DNA from: Bacteroidaceae bacterium
GTDB taxonomy: Bacteria > Bacteroidota > Bacteroidia > Bacteroidales > Bacteroidaceae
DNA length: 64,000 nt
NCBI GenBank assembly: GCA_017541265.1
Contig: JAFXZK010000132.1
Coordinates: 1-64,000, forward strand
Reading direction: 5' to 3'
Below, one piece after another: positions 1 through 8,097 of the stretch (its first letter is position 1; each line of letters begins with the position of its first letter). A program made the position numbers and the translations under genes. Under the pieces are notes generated by a model that did not search any database, was not told the origin of the DNA, and was given only the letters and a program-made list of their open reading frames with translations.

Positions 1-167
1 CGCTTCAAAAGCCGTATCACGATTTGCTCTTTACCGTGCATCGCATCATCATGAAATTCAATCAGTGGAAACATGCTTACCCGGAATGCCCGTTCATTCA
101 ACTGACTACCCTGGACGAGAACAGGGATGCAAAACAGGTAACACCAGATGCGCCTCCTCAGGATTGA
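1..167 (+). CDS. 3' end of an unrecognised gene (partial)
   Basis: An open frame enters from the left edge (codons from base 3) and ends at TGA 165-167, giving 54 residues. The composition looks like real protein (for example MKFNQWKHAYPECPF, then an acidic, proline-containing tail), unlike the overlapping frame from base 65, which is serine/leucine-rich and looks like noise. No family is recognisable from this tail. It is read in the same direction as the next gene and presumably belongs to the same integrated element. Confidence 0.4.
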   Translation, partial: LQKPYHDLLFTVHRIIMKFNQWKHAYPECPFIQLTTLDENRDAKQVTPDAPPQD

Positions 168-486
168 GGGGGCGTTTTGCATCTATGTTCTCGCCTCTGA
201 CAGCTACGCATTCTCTACTCTTCCTTCTTACTTCTTCCATCTTACATCTGCTTTTGTCATCGTCTCTGCATTTCTCCGATTCCACGACAATCTTTCATTT
301 ACTTTTTCCTCACAAAGGTAGCTCGGCGGCTCCAGTCAAGGGTTTCCATTTATTTGGCATAGAAAGATGATTCCCTTCGGCGTCGGAGCTGCCACTTTCT
401 TTGCAAAATACACGGACATCCTCCCTTGACAACAGGGCCTTTCCCCGTTATAGCTCTTCGTTGTTCGTAAAAAATAAATAAGATTT
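168..486. other. Gene-free, pyrimidine-rich stretch before the MutS-like gene
   Basis: No convincing gene. The plus strand is rich in C and T. A leftward Bacteroidetes -7 box (TACCTTTG on the minus strand) lies at 313-320 without an obvious gene behind it. The stretch resembles in composition the longer gene-free region before ardC. Promoter or leader RNA for the downstream gene is possible. Confidence 0.4.
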
Positions 487-1494
487 ATGTTTCATCTACA
501 AAATTACAAGACAATGAAAGCAAATGTTCAGATTTCCGCAGTGAAGAAAGAGTTCAAGAATGGTCAGCAGGGCTGGCAGGTGTTTGTTGAAGGCATGGAG
601 GGTAAGCTCCGCTGTGAAATGAATTTCCGCGATGCACTCAAAGCAATTCGGTACAGCTTCCTTCTCTCCAAGAAGTTGAATCTCCAAATCAATGAAGTTC
701 AGCTTGCAGCCCTCTCGCTCGATTATCAGCAAGCTAAAGAAGCTGCCAAGGCACAGGTCGCCGAGGCTGCTACAGAGGTAGCCCAAGAGGTGGCCGCTGA
801 AGCAGAACAGGGTGAGTCTTCCGATGAAAAATCGGAGGCCGCCCATGAGTTCGTCTGTTGCTCAAAGATGCAGAAGTTCCGTGAAGAACATCCTGATGCT
901 GTTGTCATCGGTCGTAAAGGTTCTGTCTGCGAACAGTTCGGAGAAGATGCTAAGGCTTGCGCTGCCGCTCTGGGTAATACAGCAGAAATCCTGTGTGATG
1001 GCACACCGTATTTCGTCTTCGATATTGAATATCTTGATGAGTGCATCCAGAAGCTTGTCGCCAGCGGCAAGAAGGTCTGCCTCTGGGACATCTTCAAGGG
1101 TGAAGATAACATCGATGAGATAAATGAAAAAGTTCAGGAGCAGATTGCTCAGAACAAGAAAGCAGAATCAGCTCTCTTCAAGCAGTTCTGCGATTTGAAG
1201 AAGAATCACCCCGATGCTCTCCTTCTCTTCCGCACTGGTGATGTTTACAAGTGCTACGAAGAAGATGCTATCAAAGCTGCTGAGGTGCTTTGTCTTACGA
1301 ACATCGTCGAAGAAGACAAAATCACTGTCGCAAGCTTTCCACACCACTGTTTAGATACGTATTTGCCGAAGCTCATACGTCACGGAATCCGCGTTGCCAT
1401 CTGCGATGACATTACGGACTTTGTGAAAAAGCCCTCTAAGAAGCCTACAGAAATTGTGGCTCCAGTTCAACAGGAGTTGTTCACTGAAGCGTGA
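487..1494 (+). CDS. Protein with two degenerate MutS domain-I-like repeats
   Basis: 335 residues. Residues 1-80 form an unrecognised N-terminal domain, about 81-120 an Ala/Glu-rich linker, and 128-201 and 231-308 two tandem copies of a fold resembling the N-terminal mismatch-recognition domain of MutS. The second copy keeps typical phrases (HPDALLLFRTGD, ASFPHHCLDTYLPKLIRHG, RVAICDD). The Phe-Xaa-Glu motif that MutS uses to read mismatches (G-D-F-Y-E in the family) is lost: GDVYK in copy 2 and GSVCE in copy 1. No ATPase or clamp domain follows, so this is not a repair MutS. Such proteins occur on Bacteroidales mobile elements; the role is unknown. Start could also be the ATG at 514. Confidence 0.75.
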   Translation: MFHLQNYKTMKANVQISAVKKEFKNGQQGWQVFVEGMEGKLRCEMNFRDALKAIRYSFLLSKKLNLQINEVQLAALSLDYQQAKEAAKAQVAEAATEVAQEVAAEAEQGESSDEKSEAAHEFVCCSKMQKFREEHPDAVVIGRKGSVCEQFGEDAKACAAALGNTAEILCDGTPYFVFDIEYLDECIQKLVASGKKVCLWDIFKGEDNIDEINEKVQEQIAQNKKAESALFKQFCDLKKNHPDALLLFRTGDVYKCYEEDAIKAAEVLCLTNIVEEDKITVASFPHHCLDTYLPKLIRHGIRVAICDDITDFVKKPSKKPTEIVAPVQQELFTEA

Positions 1495-1516
1495 ACAGTT
1501 CCTAATGCTTCCTTTT

Positions 1517-1554
1517 ACAGACGAAATTTGTGGAAAACCACAATTTTCGTCTGT
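1517..1554. terminator. Bidirectional terminator hairpin
   Basis: A 17-bp stem with one mismatch (ACAGACGAAA... / ...TTTTCGTCTGT) and loop AAAA lies between the 3' ends of two convergent genes. It is well placed to stop transcription from both sides, though the T-tracts are imperfect. Confidence 0.6.
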
Positions 1555-1557
1555 AGT

Positions 1558-2544
1558 CTATACTTTTCTTAAATATTCGTTGAGGAAACGAAGGAAGCCA
1601 CCTATTGTTTCTTTTATCATGCTTGAAGCTGGTATCGGCTTGTATGCCAACTGACTAAGTTCGTTTTCAAAGACAGTACTTAACGATGGCCATAGTTGTT
1701 CGAATGATGAAAGCAGTGGCGAAGAGAGTATATTGGAGGTATTCCAACCCTGCGGCTCGTCAAACACTGATTGGTCATGTTCAACCAATTCACACAGATG
1801 GGTTATGAAATCACCCCGCAGGTATTCCTTGCATTCGTTGGTATTCAAAAGAAAATGGAGGTCATAGAAATGGCGAATCTTCTTTCGAAGTCCATCAACT
1901 GGTGGCTGCACGAAAGAATAGCGCAAAAGGGAAACGGTCTTTTCACATAGCGTACGGCGCATATCAAGAACATTTACTTCAAATGGGTGCATGTCGTACT
2001 GGTCGGCCAAATGTTCTAAGCCGTTTGCTATAAGGTACTGTCCGATAAAACTGTTTATCGTTCGCCGCAAATATGGATAAGGATTGGCAAAAGAATTGAT
2101 TTCGATAATCACATAATTGCCCAATAGATTCATACCCTTTGATGTGGGCGAAAGGGTGCTGTCGTAGTAGTGGTAGGTCTTGCGATAACGTGAGCCTTTT
2201 CGCGTTTCACCTGTTACTTCTCTTTCGGGAATGCCCTCAGACATCTCCTTATTCACCCTCGAAATGAGGACCTTAATCTGATTGCCGTTCATGCCTTCGG
2301 CAAGTACAGCAATGTCGATGTCTGATGAGAAACGGTCTATCAAACCATATCCTTTGGACAAGGAGGTTCCGCCTTTCCATACAACGCTACCAGCATGAGT
2401 GCTTCGGGATAGTTGTTGTAGGATATGGGTTATCCAATAGTCCTTCTCTACATATACAGGCAGGATACCGAGATATTCCGAGGTAACTCGGATGGCATCT
2501 GAGAACTGTGTTTTATCTTGGTGCAGAGTCATAATATCCTCCAT
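1558..2544 (-). CDS. AbiEii/AbiGii-family nucleotidyltransferase toxin
   Basis: 328 residues. The N-terminal part carries the nucleotidyltransferase signature of type IV toxins: KGGTSLSKGYG at about 57-67 followed by RFSSDIDI at 71-78, where D75 and D77 are the expected metal ligands. Members of this family transfer nucleotides to tRNA or other targets and arrest growth, giving abortive infection. The gene overlaps the upstream antitoxin gene by 16 bases, so the two are co-transcribed and probably translationally coupled. A second ATG at 2532 is preceded by GGAGG, an unusually good Shine-Dalgarno for this phylum, and may be the true start. In this element the pair probably acts as an anti-phage or stabilisation module. 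Confidence 0.85.
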   Translation of the reverse strand: MEDIMTLHQDKTQFSDAIRVTSEYLGILPVYVEKDYWITHILQQLSRSTHAGSVVWKGGTSLSKGYGLIDRFSSDIDIAVLAEGMNGNQIKVLISRVNKEMSEGIPEREVTGETRKGSRYRKTYHYYDSTLSPTSKGMNLLGNYVIIEINSFANPYPYLRRTINSFIGQYLIANGLEHLADQYDMHPFEVNVLDMRRTLCEKTVSLLRYSFVQPPVDGLRKKIRHFYDLHFLLNTNECKEYLRGDFITHLCELVEHDQSVFDEPQGWNTSNILSSPLLSSFEQLWPSLSTVFENELSQLAYKPIPASSMIKETIGGFLRFLNEYLRKV

Positions 2545-3248
2545 TTTTTTAGTGTTGATGATTCTGCGTTGAATCCAATCTTATAGAAGGTCACAGGGTT
2601 GAGCGAGTCATAAAGAGGCTGAGACAACGTAGTATCCCTGACTTCATCAAGCATTGCACCCGTTAAAGCCCTGACCATCGGGGGATAGTTCAGTGCCAAT
2701 ATCACAATGCGGCGAATGACTTTTTCATCCATTTCGCGCATGATGGCTTTCATTCGCTGATAGGAATCTGCCAGCGAGGTATCGGGAATATCTTTGATTC
2801 CACGAATAGCATCCAACAACTGGAACAGCGGCACATCTGCCTGTTTGATGGGGTTTGACTGGAGGATAAAGCGAATCTCATAGTTCCCTCGCCGCATCCG
2901 ATTCCTACGAACATTGGTGCCTATTTCAATGATATTGCTAATTTGTGTCGTGAGCCCCAATTGGTTGAAGATGGAAAAACCCGTAAGGTAACCTGTTACC
3001 TTACCGTCCTTCCATAGCAAGTCTTTCACGATTTCTTCCTGACTCGGCTTCAATGTCCCGAATGCAGATTGACGTGGCTTATAGTACCTGCCTTTCGATA
3101 GCCTGGTAATAGCACCAGCTTCTACCATCCGATTGAGTTTGCGTATGACGCTTGCACTGGAATCAGATGGGAGATTCAGGTCTTGAAAAGTGAACACATA
3201 GTCACTTTTTAATCCCTTAACTGCGAATTCTACTTGTTTCGACAACAT
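2529..3248 (-). CDS. AbiEi-type antitoxin (DUF6088-like, winged helix)
   Basis: 239 residues from the chosen ATG. The N-terminal third reads as a winged-helix domain (SASVIRKLNRMVEAGAI, then LSKGRYYKP), typical of AbiEi antitoxins that repress their own promoter and neutralise AbiEii. A longer frame reaches 3284, but the -7 box TATCTTTG at 3272-3279 lies inside that extension, so transcription begins downstream and the ATG at 3246-3248 must be the start. The stop overlaps the toxin start by 16 bases. The C-terminal half is predicted to contact the toxin by analogy with the family; this cannot be seen from sequence alone. Confidence 0.8.
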   Translation of the reverse strand: MLSKQVEFAVKGLKSDYVFTFQDLNLPSDSSASVIRKLNRMVEAGAITRLSKGRYYKPRQSAFGTLKPSQEEIVKDLLWKDGKVTGYLTGFSIFNQLGLTTQISNIIEIGTNVRRNRMRRGNYEIRFILQSNPIKQADVPLFQLLDAIRGIKDIPDTSLADSYQRMKAIMREMDEKVIRRIVILALNYPPMVRALTGAMLDEVRDTTLSQPLYDSLNPVTFYKIGFNAESSTLKKWRIL

Positions 3249-3271
3249 GACTTCCTTTTTGTTTTCGGTTA

Positions 3272-3279
3272 CAAAGATA
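3272..3279 (-). promoter_or_regulatory. Bacteroidetes -7 box of the AbiE operon
   Basis: Perfect TAnnTTTG (TATCTTTG on the minus strand), about 24 bases before the antitoxin ATG. No good TTG was found at the expected -33 distance, which would suit a regulated promoter. Confidence 0.6.
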
Positions 3280-3284
3280 ATCAT

Positions 3285-4459
3285 TTTATCTCGTTTTTAC
3301 GACAGAAAACAAGACATTTTTTTGTTTTCTAAGCATTTTTAACTCTTTTAGACGCAAATCTCTTGTGTCTAACTATGATTTGAACCTTTCGTTAAGCCAA
3401 ATGAATAAGGATAAGCCTGCTTAATCTTTGTCATGGCGAGAAATGGTCGGATGAAATCCAAGGCGCATTGTCCGCCTTGCCTTGTCAGTGAGGGAAAAGT
3501 CTCTCATCTCCGCTTCCAACCCTCTTCTGCTGGACTTCCTTTAGTTGGCGATGCTCTGTTCCGCTCCTGTGCTGCCATTTCGTGCCGTGCCTGACTCACT
3601 ATCCTCTTCTGTGCTCACACAGGCGATTAACGATTGGCTGTGCCTATCCTCATGCCTCTGCTTGACAGGATTTCCATTGCATCCCGCCATCGCTTCGTTG
3701 GCTTTGCCTTCGTCCGTCACGACTCGGACATCTTTGTGCAAGCACAGATGCCTCTCGCTGCTCCGTCCGTTCCCTTCAGGTGCCTGGCTTCTACCGCTCA
3801 TTCTCTTTTCTCCTTGCATTCCTCCTTCGGTTTGACTGTTTCGCCACAGCTCGGAATGACATAGCTCCTTCTCTTCCTGGTACTCCATTTTGCAGTTTGT
3901 GTCCACGCCCGTAGGTAAGGGGAAAACATTCCCCGCCCTTGTCGCTCATTCCCTGTCTTGGCTCTACTGCTGGCACATGGCTTCACCTCCATCACTTTGT
4001 CGAGGGAACACTGGTTCCTTATCGCGGTGCTGCATGGACTTTATGCTCATCTGCCTATTCTTCGGCTGCTTGCCTCCGTTGACTTTTGCAAACCCGTCAT
4101 GCTCAATCTCTCCATGTTCGCTGATTCAATGCTCATGCACTTTCTCTTACCTGTGCCGCCACTTGCTTGCTGCGTCTCGTGCGCCACTGTTTATATTGTC
4201 ATACTCTGGCCTCGCCTCATTTTTACTTTGCAAAGGTAGGGCAAGCGTCATGCTGCAAGGGCACGCTCATACTTGCCTCGAAAAAGTTTCAAAGATTTTG
4301 GGGTGCAGTCGCTCCTGGTCCAAATTCTCTGCGCCTTGCAGGTTGAAATTTTTTCGGGCTTCCCTTGCATTTACATTCCTTCTCCTTGCTGCCTGCTGTA
4401 TTGCACGTAAAAATCAGAGGCTACAAGCCTAAGTATTAACAATTTAATAAACAAGTATT
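3285..4459. other. Long gene-free region upstream of ardC
   Basis: About 1.17 kb without a credible gene. Open frames on both strands (for example 3541-3906 minus, 3890-4432 plus) have compositions unlike the neighbouring proteins. A leftward -7 box TACCTTTG lies at 4231-4238. Just after it, GGCAAG/CTTGCC and CGT/ACG arms form a hairpin at about 4239-4276, and AGGCT/AGCCT arms form a small hairpin close to the ardC start. Around 3840-3870 the minus strand reads like a dispersed REP-type repeat (its translation contains FRAVAKQS). The region may encode regulatory RNA or hold a transfer or replication site; nothing proves either. Confidence 0.4.
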
Positions 4460-5554
4460 ATGGCTTACAAGACAAGAAAGGCGCAAGCTAAGAAGGCTGG
4501 CGCAGGTGCTAACAGCGAAAGCGCACAAGAGAGAGCTTTGAATCTCTTCGCGGACATGATGATCGAGAAGATTGAGTCTATCATGACAGATTGGCAAAAG
4601 CCTTGGTTCACGGAAGGCATCGCTTCATGGCCGAAGAATCTTTCAGGCAGACATTACAATGGCATGAACAGTCTCATGCTCCTGATGCACTGCGAGAAGG
4701 AAGGGTACAAGTACCCGGTGTTCTGTACATTCGACAGAGTGATGGGTCTCAATTACAACAAGACATCGGTGGGCAATGTGCCTGCGGTGGATGCCGAGGG
4801 GAATAAGCGCCCGATGGTTTCGGTTAACAAGGGCGAGAAGAGTTTCCCTGTCTTCCTTACCTGTTTTACGGTCGTCGAGAAGGACACGAACAACAAGATT
4901 AAGTACGAGGAGTACAGACAAATGTCTGACAGCGAGAAGGAGCATTACAATGTCTATCCGAGTACAGTGGTTTACAATGTCTTCAACATCGATCAGACAA
5001 ACATGAAGGAGGCAAGGCCTGAGATTTACGAGAAAATCATCCTGGAGAATGGCGGGAAGAAGCAGGAGCACAAGGGAGAAATGTTCCATTTCGATGCTAT
5101 GGACAGAATGATGGAAGAAAATCTCTGGATTTGTCCTATCAAGCAGCTGCATGGGGATAGAGCTTTCTACAGCCAATCCAAGAAGTTAATCGTACTCCCA
5201 GAGTTCTCACAGTTCAAGGATGGTGAGTCGTTCTACGGCACGGCATTTCACGAAATGGCTCACAGCACGGGAGCGGAGGAGCATCTGAATCGGCTGAAGC
5301 CTGCTGCATTCGGAAGTCCTGAATACGCTAAAGAGGAATTGGTAGCGGAGTTGACAAGTGCGATGATTTGCCAGTACTGCGGTATGGACAAATACATCAA
5401 GGAGGACAGTGCGCCTTATCTCAAATCATGGCTCTCTTCTCTCAAAGAGGAAGCGCAGTTCATCAAGACAATCCTGCTCGATGTCAAGAGAGCATCGGCC
5501 ATGATTACAAAGGCAATCGAGGATTGTTCCATTCAGGCAGCACAAGCTGCTTGA
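4460..5554 (+). CDS. ardC: ArdC-family antirestriction protein
   Basis: 364 residues. The N-terminal DUF1738/ArdC ssDNA-binding domain (about 25-150) is recognisable by WQKPWF and GRHYNGMNSLML. A zincin-like metallopeptidase domain follows, with HEMAH at about 263-267 and a downstream E-E-L-V-A-E helix that would give the third zinc ligand. ArdC proteins travel on conjugative plasmids, ICEs and phages and protect incoming DNA from host restriction. The N-terminal 20 residues are Lys/Ala-rich. It is followed by a strong terminator, so it forms a single-gene unit with the long leader described before it. Confidence 0.85.
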   Translation: MAYKTRKAQAKKAGAGANSESAQERALNLFADMMIEKIESIMTDWQKPWFTEGIASWPKNLSGRHYNGMNSLMLLMHCEKEGYKYPVFCTFDRVMGLNYNKTSVGNVPAVDAEGNKRPMVSVNKGEKSFPVFLTCFTVVEKDTNNKIKYEEYRQMSDSEKEHYNVYPSTVVYNVFNIDQTNMKEARPEIYEKIILENGGKKQEHKGEMFHFDAMDRMMEENLWICPIKQLHGDRAFYSQSKKLIVLPEFSQFKDGESFYGTAFHEMAHSTGAEEHLNRLKPAAFGSPEYAKEELVAELTSAMICQYCGMDKYIKEDSAPYLKSWLSSLKEEAQFIKTILLDVKRASAMITKAIEDCSIQAAQAA

Positions 5555-5576
5555 TTGGTTTCCTCTCTGCCAGAAT

Positions 5577-5604
5577 GCCCGGGGCAATCGCCTCGGGTAT
5601 TTTT
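5577..5604 (+). terminator. Rho-independent terminator of ardC
   Basis: CCCGGGGC / GCCTCGGG stem (one G-T pair) with AATC loop, followed by TATTTTT. It lies 23 bases after the ardC stop. Confidence 0.75.
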
Positions 5605-5633
5605 GTGTCTTTCCGTACTTGCTATATAAGCGG

Positions 5634-5641
5634 TATTTTTG
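5634..5641 (+). promoter_or_regulatory. -7 box (TATTTTTG) for the connector-like phage gene
   Basis: Matches TAnnTTTG and lies 22 bases before the ATG at 5664, which supports that start rather than the upstream in-frame codon at 5619. Confidence 0.55.
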
Positions 5642-5663
5642 CAGCACAAAAAATGATTATACT

Positions 5664-6521
5664 ATGAGTCTCATTACTTCTAACGAACAGCTTAACGCAC
5701 TGCTCCCAAATATTCAGGTGACAGTCACTGGGGAAACACCGCTCATTGACAAACTATCGCCTTTTCTCAGCGCAACTGAGAAATGGCTGTCGGATGTCTT
5801 CACATCTGAGTCCGTTTTCGATACCATCTGTCAATACGCGGAAGAGAATGCCTTGCGTGTCGCAACCACGCAGGCAGTTGTCTATGAAGCTTTCCGGCGT
5901 GCTGTCCCGCACTTGGATATTATCCTCACTCCTAACGGCTTCGGCATCGTCAGCAACGCGAACATTGCACCTGCAAGCAAGGAGCGGATAAACCGCCTCC
6001 TTGACGCGCTGCTTGACAACCGGGACGCAGCGCTCTCGCAGGTGCTTTCCTTGCTTCCTGCTGAGTCTGGATGGCTCGGCACGAAACAGGCTCAGTTCTT
6101 TGCTGCTACGATGTTTCCGAACATGGAGGTTACGCTCCGCTTTCCGAAACCTTCGGAAAGCAGATGGAAGCTTTACCTCGCTCTTCGGGAAAAGGCTATC
6201 GGCATTGAGCAGTTCTTCGCTGCGCAGTACCTATCAGTGGAACTGATGGACGTGCTTCGCTCCGAAGTACAGTCTGGGCAGTACCGCTCAATGCTCCACC
6301 AAAAGATTTGTCGCATCCTTCAGGCGGTGGAGATTCGTTGCTTGAACAGCACCGACCCCACCGCATGGATGCATTTCGAGCATAATGCTCTCTTTGAACT
6401 CGTGAATACAATTCGGGATAATCCTGAAGATTTTCCTGAATGGCACAGCTCGGCGACCGCCGAACTGTACGAACCGCCCATCTTCGAGAATAAAAAAGAA
6501 TCAAAAGGCTTTTGGTTCTAA
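5664..6521 (+). CDS. DUF6712-like phage protein (possible head-tail connector)
   Basis: 285 residues from the ATG downstream of the -7 box. The N-terminus (SLITSNEQLNALLPNI..., then an AEKWL-like helix region) resembles the DUF6712 proteins found beside structural genes in Bacteroides prophages; this is a resemblance from memory, not a search. The body is mostly helical with no membrane segment or enzyme motif. It is separated from the other phage genes by the reversed ATPase gene. Role as an adaptor between head and tail is inferred from family context only. Confidence 0.5.
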   Translation: MSLITSNEQLNALLPNIQVTVTGETPLIDKLSPFLSATEKWLSDVFTSESVFDTICQYAEENALRVATTQAVVYEAFRRAVPHLDIILTPNGFGIVSNANIAPASKERINRLLDALLDNRDAALSQVLSLLPAESGWLGTKQAQFFAATMFPNMEVTLRFPKPSESRWKLYLALREKAIGIEQFFAAQYLSVELMDVLRSEVQSGQYRSMLHQKICRILQAVEIRCLNSTDPTAWMHFEHNALFELVNTIRDNPEDFPEWHSSATAELYEPPIFENKKESKGFWF

Positions 6522-6552
6522 TCGTGTTTCCTGACGTTGCTAATGTCCATTT

Positions 6553-7920
6553 TCACATCTTCTTTCTTTCATCACCTATCCCCTCCAAATCAACATCGTA
6601 AATAACTTCACCGATGACCTTCTTCTTCAGATAGGCAACCATATAGATGGGCAGATAGACGATGTTTCCGCTCGTGCTCACATTCTCATTACAGAACACC
6701 AGGGCACGAGGAATTCCGTAGTCGGGATTGCCCATCACATTGCTGAGGGCATTATGGCGCTGATAGTCTTTGCCCGATTTCACTTCAATAGGCAATGTGT
6801 GGCCGTCCTTCTCGATGATGAAGTCCAGTTCGCCCTGCTTTTTGCTGTTGAAGTAGTAGAGTTCAAAGCCGTGGGACTGCAATTCCTGAGCCACCACATT
6901 CTCGTAAATCGAGCCATAGTTGATGCCCTTCTCATCGTTGATGATGCGTAGCTGGATACCTTCAGCATACTGACACGCCAGCAGTCCGATGTCGCTCTGG
7001 AACAACTTGAACAAATTGCGGCTGCGCGACAGTTTCAGCGGCACCACAGGCTCTTCTACGTTATACGTAGGCAACGCCACGCCGGCATTCTTCAGCCACA
7101 GGAAACTATTCTCATAACGCGAGAATTTCAGGTTCTCGTTCAGGTCCTTCAAGATAAACCGCTTGTTCTTCGCGTTCAGTTCTGATGGTATCAGGTCGAA
7201 AATCTCGTCAATATAGAGTTTGTGGTTCTTGTCGTATTTCGTAATATCGCGTTTATACAGTCTGATGATGGCCTGCTGTTCTGCCATCACGTCCTGCAGA
7301 TTATGTGTGTCTATATATTTCTGAACAGCCGCAGGCATACCGCCTACGATGAGATAGAGCCTGAACAGTTCCATTATCTTCTTGTGAACGAATTCGTCAA
7401 CGGGCTGTTGCTTTTCGAAAGCCTTTTGAAGGTCATCCCTCACCTGCCCCGACACGCCCATCGCCATGAAGAACTCCTCGAGATCCAACGGATACATATC
7501 CTTAACGTCCATATAGCCCACTGGCTCAGAACGCAGGTCTTTCAGCTCCACGCCAAGCAGCGAACCGCTCAGGATGTAGCGATAACTGCCCTCGTCCACC
7601 AGAAACTTGATGGCAGTCACTATCTCTGGGCACTCCTGTACCTCATCGAAGAACACGAGCGTCTTTCCAGGCACCAGCGGTGTACTGGTCAGCAGCGACA
7701 GCCTTACCAGAATGTCCTGGCTTTTTTTCGCCCCCTTCAGAATCTCCACTGCTTCGGGCTGTTCTATGAAATTTATCTCCACAAAGTTTTCGTAATGAGT
7801 CGTACCATACTGGCGTATAGAGAACGACTTACCCGTCTGTCGAGCACCTGTCACCAACAGCGCCTTGTTTGTCCGCTTGTAAAACTGCTCTAAATAGCTG
7901 TCAATTTTTCGTTTAAGCAT
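6553..7920 (-). CDS. AAA-type ATPase with DUF4143-like C-terminus
   Basis: 455 residues from the chosen ATG. Walker A GARQTGKS is near residues 25-32 and Walker B LVFFDEVQE near 110. The C-terminal part carries the DUF4143-like nuclease-fold signature (GELDFIIEKDG, LPIEVKSGK). This family is widespread and expanded in Bacteroidetes, of uncertain function, often near mobile DNA. The frame extends to 7980, but promoter and repeats lie inside that extension, so ATG 7918-7920 is the start. The gene is transcribed against the flanking phage genes from its own promoter, as expected for a moron-type cargo gene. Confidence 0.8.
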   Translation of the reverse strand: MLKRKIDSYLEQFYKRTNKALLVTGARQTGKSFSIRQYGTTHYENFVEINFIEQPEAVEILKGAKKSQDILVRLSLLTSTPLVPGKTLVFFDEVQECPEIVTAIKFLVDEGSYRYILSGSLLGVELKDLRSEPVGYMDVKDMYPLDLEEFFMAMGVSGQVRDDLQKAFEKQQPVDEFVHKKIMELFRLYLIVGGMPAAVQKYIDTHNLQDVMAEQQAIIRLYKRDITKYDKNHKLYIDEIFDLIPSELNAKNKRFILKDLNENLKFSRYENSFLWLKNAGVALPTYNVEEPVVPLKLSRSRNLFKLFQSDIGLLACQYAEGIQLRIINDEKGINYGSIYENVVAQELQSHGFELYYFNSKKQGELDFIIEKDGHTLPIEVKSGKDYQRHNALSNVMGNPDYGIPRALVFCNENVSTSGNIVYLPIYMVAYLKKKVIGEVIYDVDLEGIGDERKKM

Positions 7921-7925
7921 GTCTT

Positions 7926-8006
7926 TGTCCGATTTTCCAATGCAAAGATAAACCTTTTTGTCCGTTTTTCCAATATACATTGGTAGATTTCTGTCCGTTT
8001 TTCCAA
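7926..8006 (-). repeat. Three 15-bp direct repeats at exact 33-bp spacing (putative operator)
   Basis: On the minus strand TTGGAAAAACGGACA occurs at 7992-8006 and 7959-7973, and as TTGGAAAATCGGACA at 7926-7940. Starts are 33 bp apart both times, about three helical turns. The middle copy supplies the -33 TTG of the ATPase promoter, and the last copy lies between the transcription start and the ATG. This layout suggests an operator for a cooperative DNA-binding regulator, perhaps the ATPase itself. Confidence 0.65.
7943..7973 (-). promoter_or_regulatory. Promoter of the ATPase gene
   Basis: TTG (start of the middle repeat), 20-bp spacer, then TATCTTTG at 7943-7950 on the minus strand; 22 bases later is the ATG at 7920. 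Confidence 0.7.
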
Positions 8007-8085
8007 TTAATTAACAAATAACATGTGTAGCAGCCCGTCAAAGTGGTACAAAAATAATGTCTTTTCGCATTTTTGACTGCTTCCG

Positions 8086-8093
8086 TACCTTTG
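8086..8093 (+). promoter_or_regulatory. -7 box (TACCTTTG) almost touching the start codon
   Basis: Only four bases separate this perfect TAnnTTTG from the ATG at 8098, so the transcript would begin at or next to the start codon (leaderless or nearly so). Confidence 0.55.
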
Positions 8094-8097
8094 CAGC

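Noticed and set aside
3541..3906. 121-residue minus-strand frame
   Set aside because: Translation looks like a repeat-derived peptide and composition does not fit a folded protein; kept only as a possible REP-type sequence.
3890..4432. 180-residue open frame in the region before ardC
   Set aside because: Cys/Ser/Leu-rich, no start signals and no protein-like motifs; treated as non-coding.
7921..7980. Upstream 20-residue extension of the ATPase
   Set aside because: The promoter -7 box and operator-like repeats lie inside it, so it is not transcribed as coding sequence.
7926..8006. CRISPR-like array (15-bp repeats, 18-bp spacers)
   Set aside because: Only three units, repeats too short, spacers overlap a promoter and no cas genes; an operator is more likely.
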